From NCBI GenBank assembly GCA_958296345.1, contig CATQIJ010000013.1, positions 372,001 through 436,000 on the forward strand: a stretch of 64,000 nucleotides of DNA, in the 5' to 3' direction. Each line of letters begins with the position of its first letter. The first letter of the stretch is position 1. The notes beneath the pieces are model-generated. The model ran no database searches, had not been told where the DNA came from, and saw only the letters and a list, made by a program, of their open reading frames with translations. The DNA comes from an uncultured Rhizobiaceae bacterium (lineage in GTDB: Bacteria > Pseudomonadota > Alphaproteobacteria > Rhizobiales > Rhizobiaceae). Of the stretch, positions 62,934-64,000 are shown one piece after another. The position numbers were made by a program, and so were the translations under genes.

Positions 62934-63126
62934 AGGAACACTCCTCTTCGAAAAGTATTATAATTGGTGCCCCAAATTTTAGTCTATGTTCTTATTCATA
63001 TTGGATTTTTCATCGTATTGAGTAAAACAACATCTGTCATCTTTTTTATTTATCATAGATATTCTATCGGTTGTAAAACCGCTAAAACTTACGAATCTTG
63101 GCTTAAAACCGTTGCCCTTGCAGTAC
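62934..63126 (-). promoter_or_regulatory. Promoter region upstream of fecR
   Basis: A 193-bp AT-rich gap between the PBP-activator stop and the fecR start, both on the minus strand. It includes a short inverted repeat CGGTT-GTAA-AACCG near 63070. No terminator with a T-run is clear. It should hold the promoter of fecR and the cyclase. Confidence 0.4.
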
Positions 63127-64000
63127 CTACCCGCCAGTGCGTGAAAACCTTGAAACTGCTGGCTCTGCAAGAACACCCTTGCCGCCTTGTATCTGATAAA
63201 TCGCCAGACCTCGTTGGGTCGTACCATCGGAACGAATACGAAAAGCACCATTTACACCTTGAAAACCGTTTGGATTTTCAAATGTTTGTGTCGAGAATGC
63301 TGTCTTTCCATCGCCTCTTAAGCGTACAAATTCAGCAGCCAATGTCATTGCATCATAAGCAAGGGCTGCTTGAACACCTGGGCGCGAGCCAAACTTACCT
63401 TGATAACGTCCTGCAAATTCATTGAACTTTGATATATCACGACCTGGATAATAAGCACCTGACACTACAGAGTCGCTAGTTTTTACAGTTTCCCAATTTC
63501 CTGAGCCAAGGATGGTTTTTTCTGAAATTTTAGCACCATTACGTTTTAAGCCGGCTAAAATTAGACTTGGAATAGGACCACCTTCAGGCAAATAAATACT
63601 ATCGGATGTTTGTACAATGCCAACCCCCTCTAAAACGGCTTTTTCAACGCCTGTAGGAGTTCGATCATACTTCATTATATTAAGAAGAATGCCGTTTTTG
63701 CCAGCCATTTCACGCAATACGCGTTCACGCAAAGAACCTTCCGCATTGTTTGGTAAGAAAGCTGCTATTGAACGACGTCCAAGTGAGCCTGCATAAGAAA
63801 TGATGCGTTTAGTATCATCTTGCGGTGTATAAGAAAAAAGATAGACGCCGCGACGTGCTACGCTTGTATCTGTTGAAAATGCCAATGTGACTATATTTGC
63901 TGGCAAGGTAATACCTGAAGCTGCACTAACATTTGCAGCAAAAAGTGGGCCTAAAATAAGTGATGCGCCCTCACCGATTGCTTCATTAGCAACTGTTTGC
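63127..64000 (-). CDS. Penicillin-binding-protein activator / periplasmic binding-protein-like (LpoA-type), start outside window
   Basis: The frame is open from the window edge to the stop at 63127, about 290 residues. It shows a type I periplasmic-binding fold: GASLILGPLFAANVSAAS near the edge, then AFSTDTSVARRGVYLFSYTP, AFLPNNAEGSLRERV and AALAYDAMTLAAEFVRL. In Hyphomicrobiales this gene normally lies next to hemW and is annotated as a penicillin-binding-protein activator; the N-terminus (a lipoprotein signal in relatives) is outside the window. The inner codon at 63906 is only an artificial start. No ligand can be named. Confidence 0.88.
   Translation of the reverse strand, partial: QTVANEAIGEGASLILGPLFAANVSAASGITLPANIVTLAFSTDTSVARRGVYLFSYTPQDDTKRIISYAGSLGRRSIAAFLPNNAEGSLRERVLREMAGKNGILLNIMKYDRTPTGVEKAVLEGVGIVQTSDSIYLPEGGPIPSLILAGLKRNGAKISEKTILGSGNWETVKTSDSVVSGAYYPGRDISKFNEFAGRYQGKFGSRPGVQAALAYDAMTLAAEFVRLRGDGKTAFSTQTFENPNGFQGVNGAFRIRSDGTTQRGLAIYQIQGGKGVLAEPAVSRFSRTGG

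Noticed and set aside
1..64000. CRISPR arrays, tRNA or rRNA genes, transposases, prophage
   Set aside because: No regularly spaced repeats, no tRNA T-loop/CCA patterns and no recombinase or phage structural motifs were seen on reading both strands.

Overview
This window is an ori-proximal, housekeeping-rich stretch of a low-GC alphaproteobacterial chromosome, most likely from the order Hyphomicrobiales (Rhizobiales). The evidence is gene content and order: dnaA/rpsT/mutM/ubiE/ubiB/coaBC/dut; irr-fabA-fabB-fabI; rpsO-pnp; rimP-nusA-ylxR-infB-rbfA-truB; the long run trmB-metK-xre-lnt-tlyC-ybeY-phoH-miaB-plsC-fur-rimI-tsaB; trpS-murJ-glnD; and grpE-hrcA divergent from rph-rdgB-hemW. An Irr regulator and a tandem glycine riboswitch agree with this. 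The genus cannot be fixed from sequence alone. I saw no rRNA, tRNA, CRISPR array, transposase or prophage.

Layout. 1-2009: 5' part of dnaA, a rhodanese, a palindrome-rich gap and rpsT, all on the minus strand. 2191-9203: mutM (-), ubiE-ubiB (+), an Lrp regulator (-) with a dyad-rich divergent promoter, DUF6356, a Tas-type aldo-keto reductase, an ICMT-like membrane protein and an MltB transglycosylase. 9204-11069 is the only clearly accessory stretch: one unrecognised membrane-anchored protein and a GC-richer block of nested inverted repeats that may be an RNA. 11070-16593: cspA (-), coaBC with an added N-terminal DNA-binding domain, a VOC protein, dut, a PfkB kinase and a 2-hydroxyacid dehydrogenase, and an SH3 protein. 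16594-23616: irr, fabA-fabB-fabI, rsmC-like, pnp, rpsO. 23967-25745: a YafK transpeptidase and a DUF6159 protein. 25754-33206: truB, rbfA, a YcxB-like protein, infB, ylxR, nusA, rimP as one minus-strand transcription unit. 33401-37758: glycine-riboswitch-controlled dadA and a decaying guanidino/agmatine module (truncated deiminase, arginase-family protein missing metal ligands). 37776-59846: the long conserved housekeeping block. 59873-64000: CHASE2 cyclase, FecR-domain protein and the start-less end of a penicillin-binding-protein activator.

The strongest observations are lesions and possible recoding. Four genes (DUF6159, murJ, the CHASE2 cyclase, fecR) need exactly one extra base, in or next to a short homopolymer, to read through as normal family members. 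In three of them the site is an in-phase -1 slippery heptamer (T-TTT-TTA twice, A-AAA-AAG once). These are either base-calling errors, fresh mutations or genuine slippage sites. Separately, an agmatine-deiminase-like gene is fused by an apparent deletion to the tail of a convergent secreted-protein gene, the neighbouring arginase-family protein lacks the FDAH part of its metal site, and a hydroxyacid dehydrogenase has Arg in place of the catalytic His.

Other points worth follow-up are a FitA-like ribbon-helix-helix domain fused to CoaBC with an 11-bp direct repeat just upstream of its start, a terminator-like hairpin in the rimP leader, and an lnt gene whose expected N-terminus has no ATG, GTG or TTG start.
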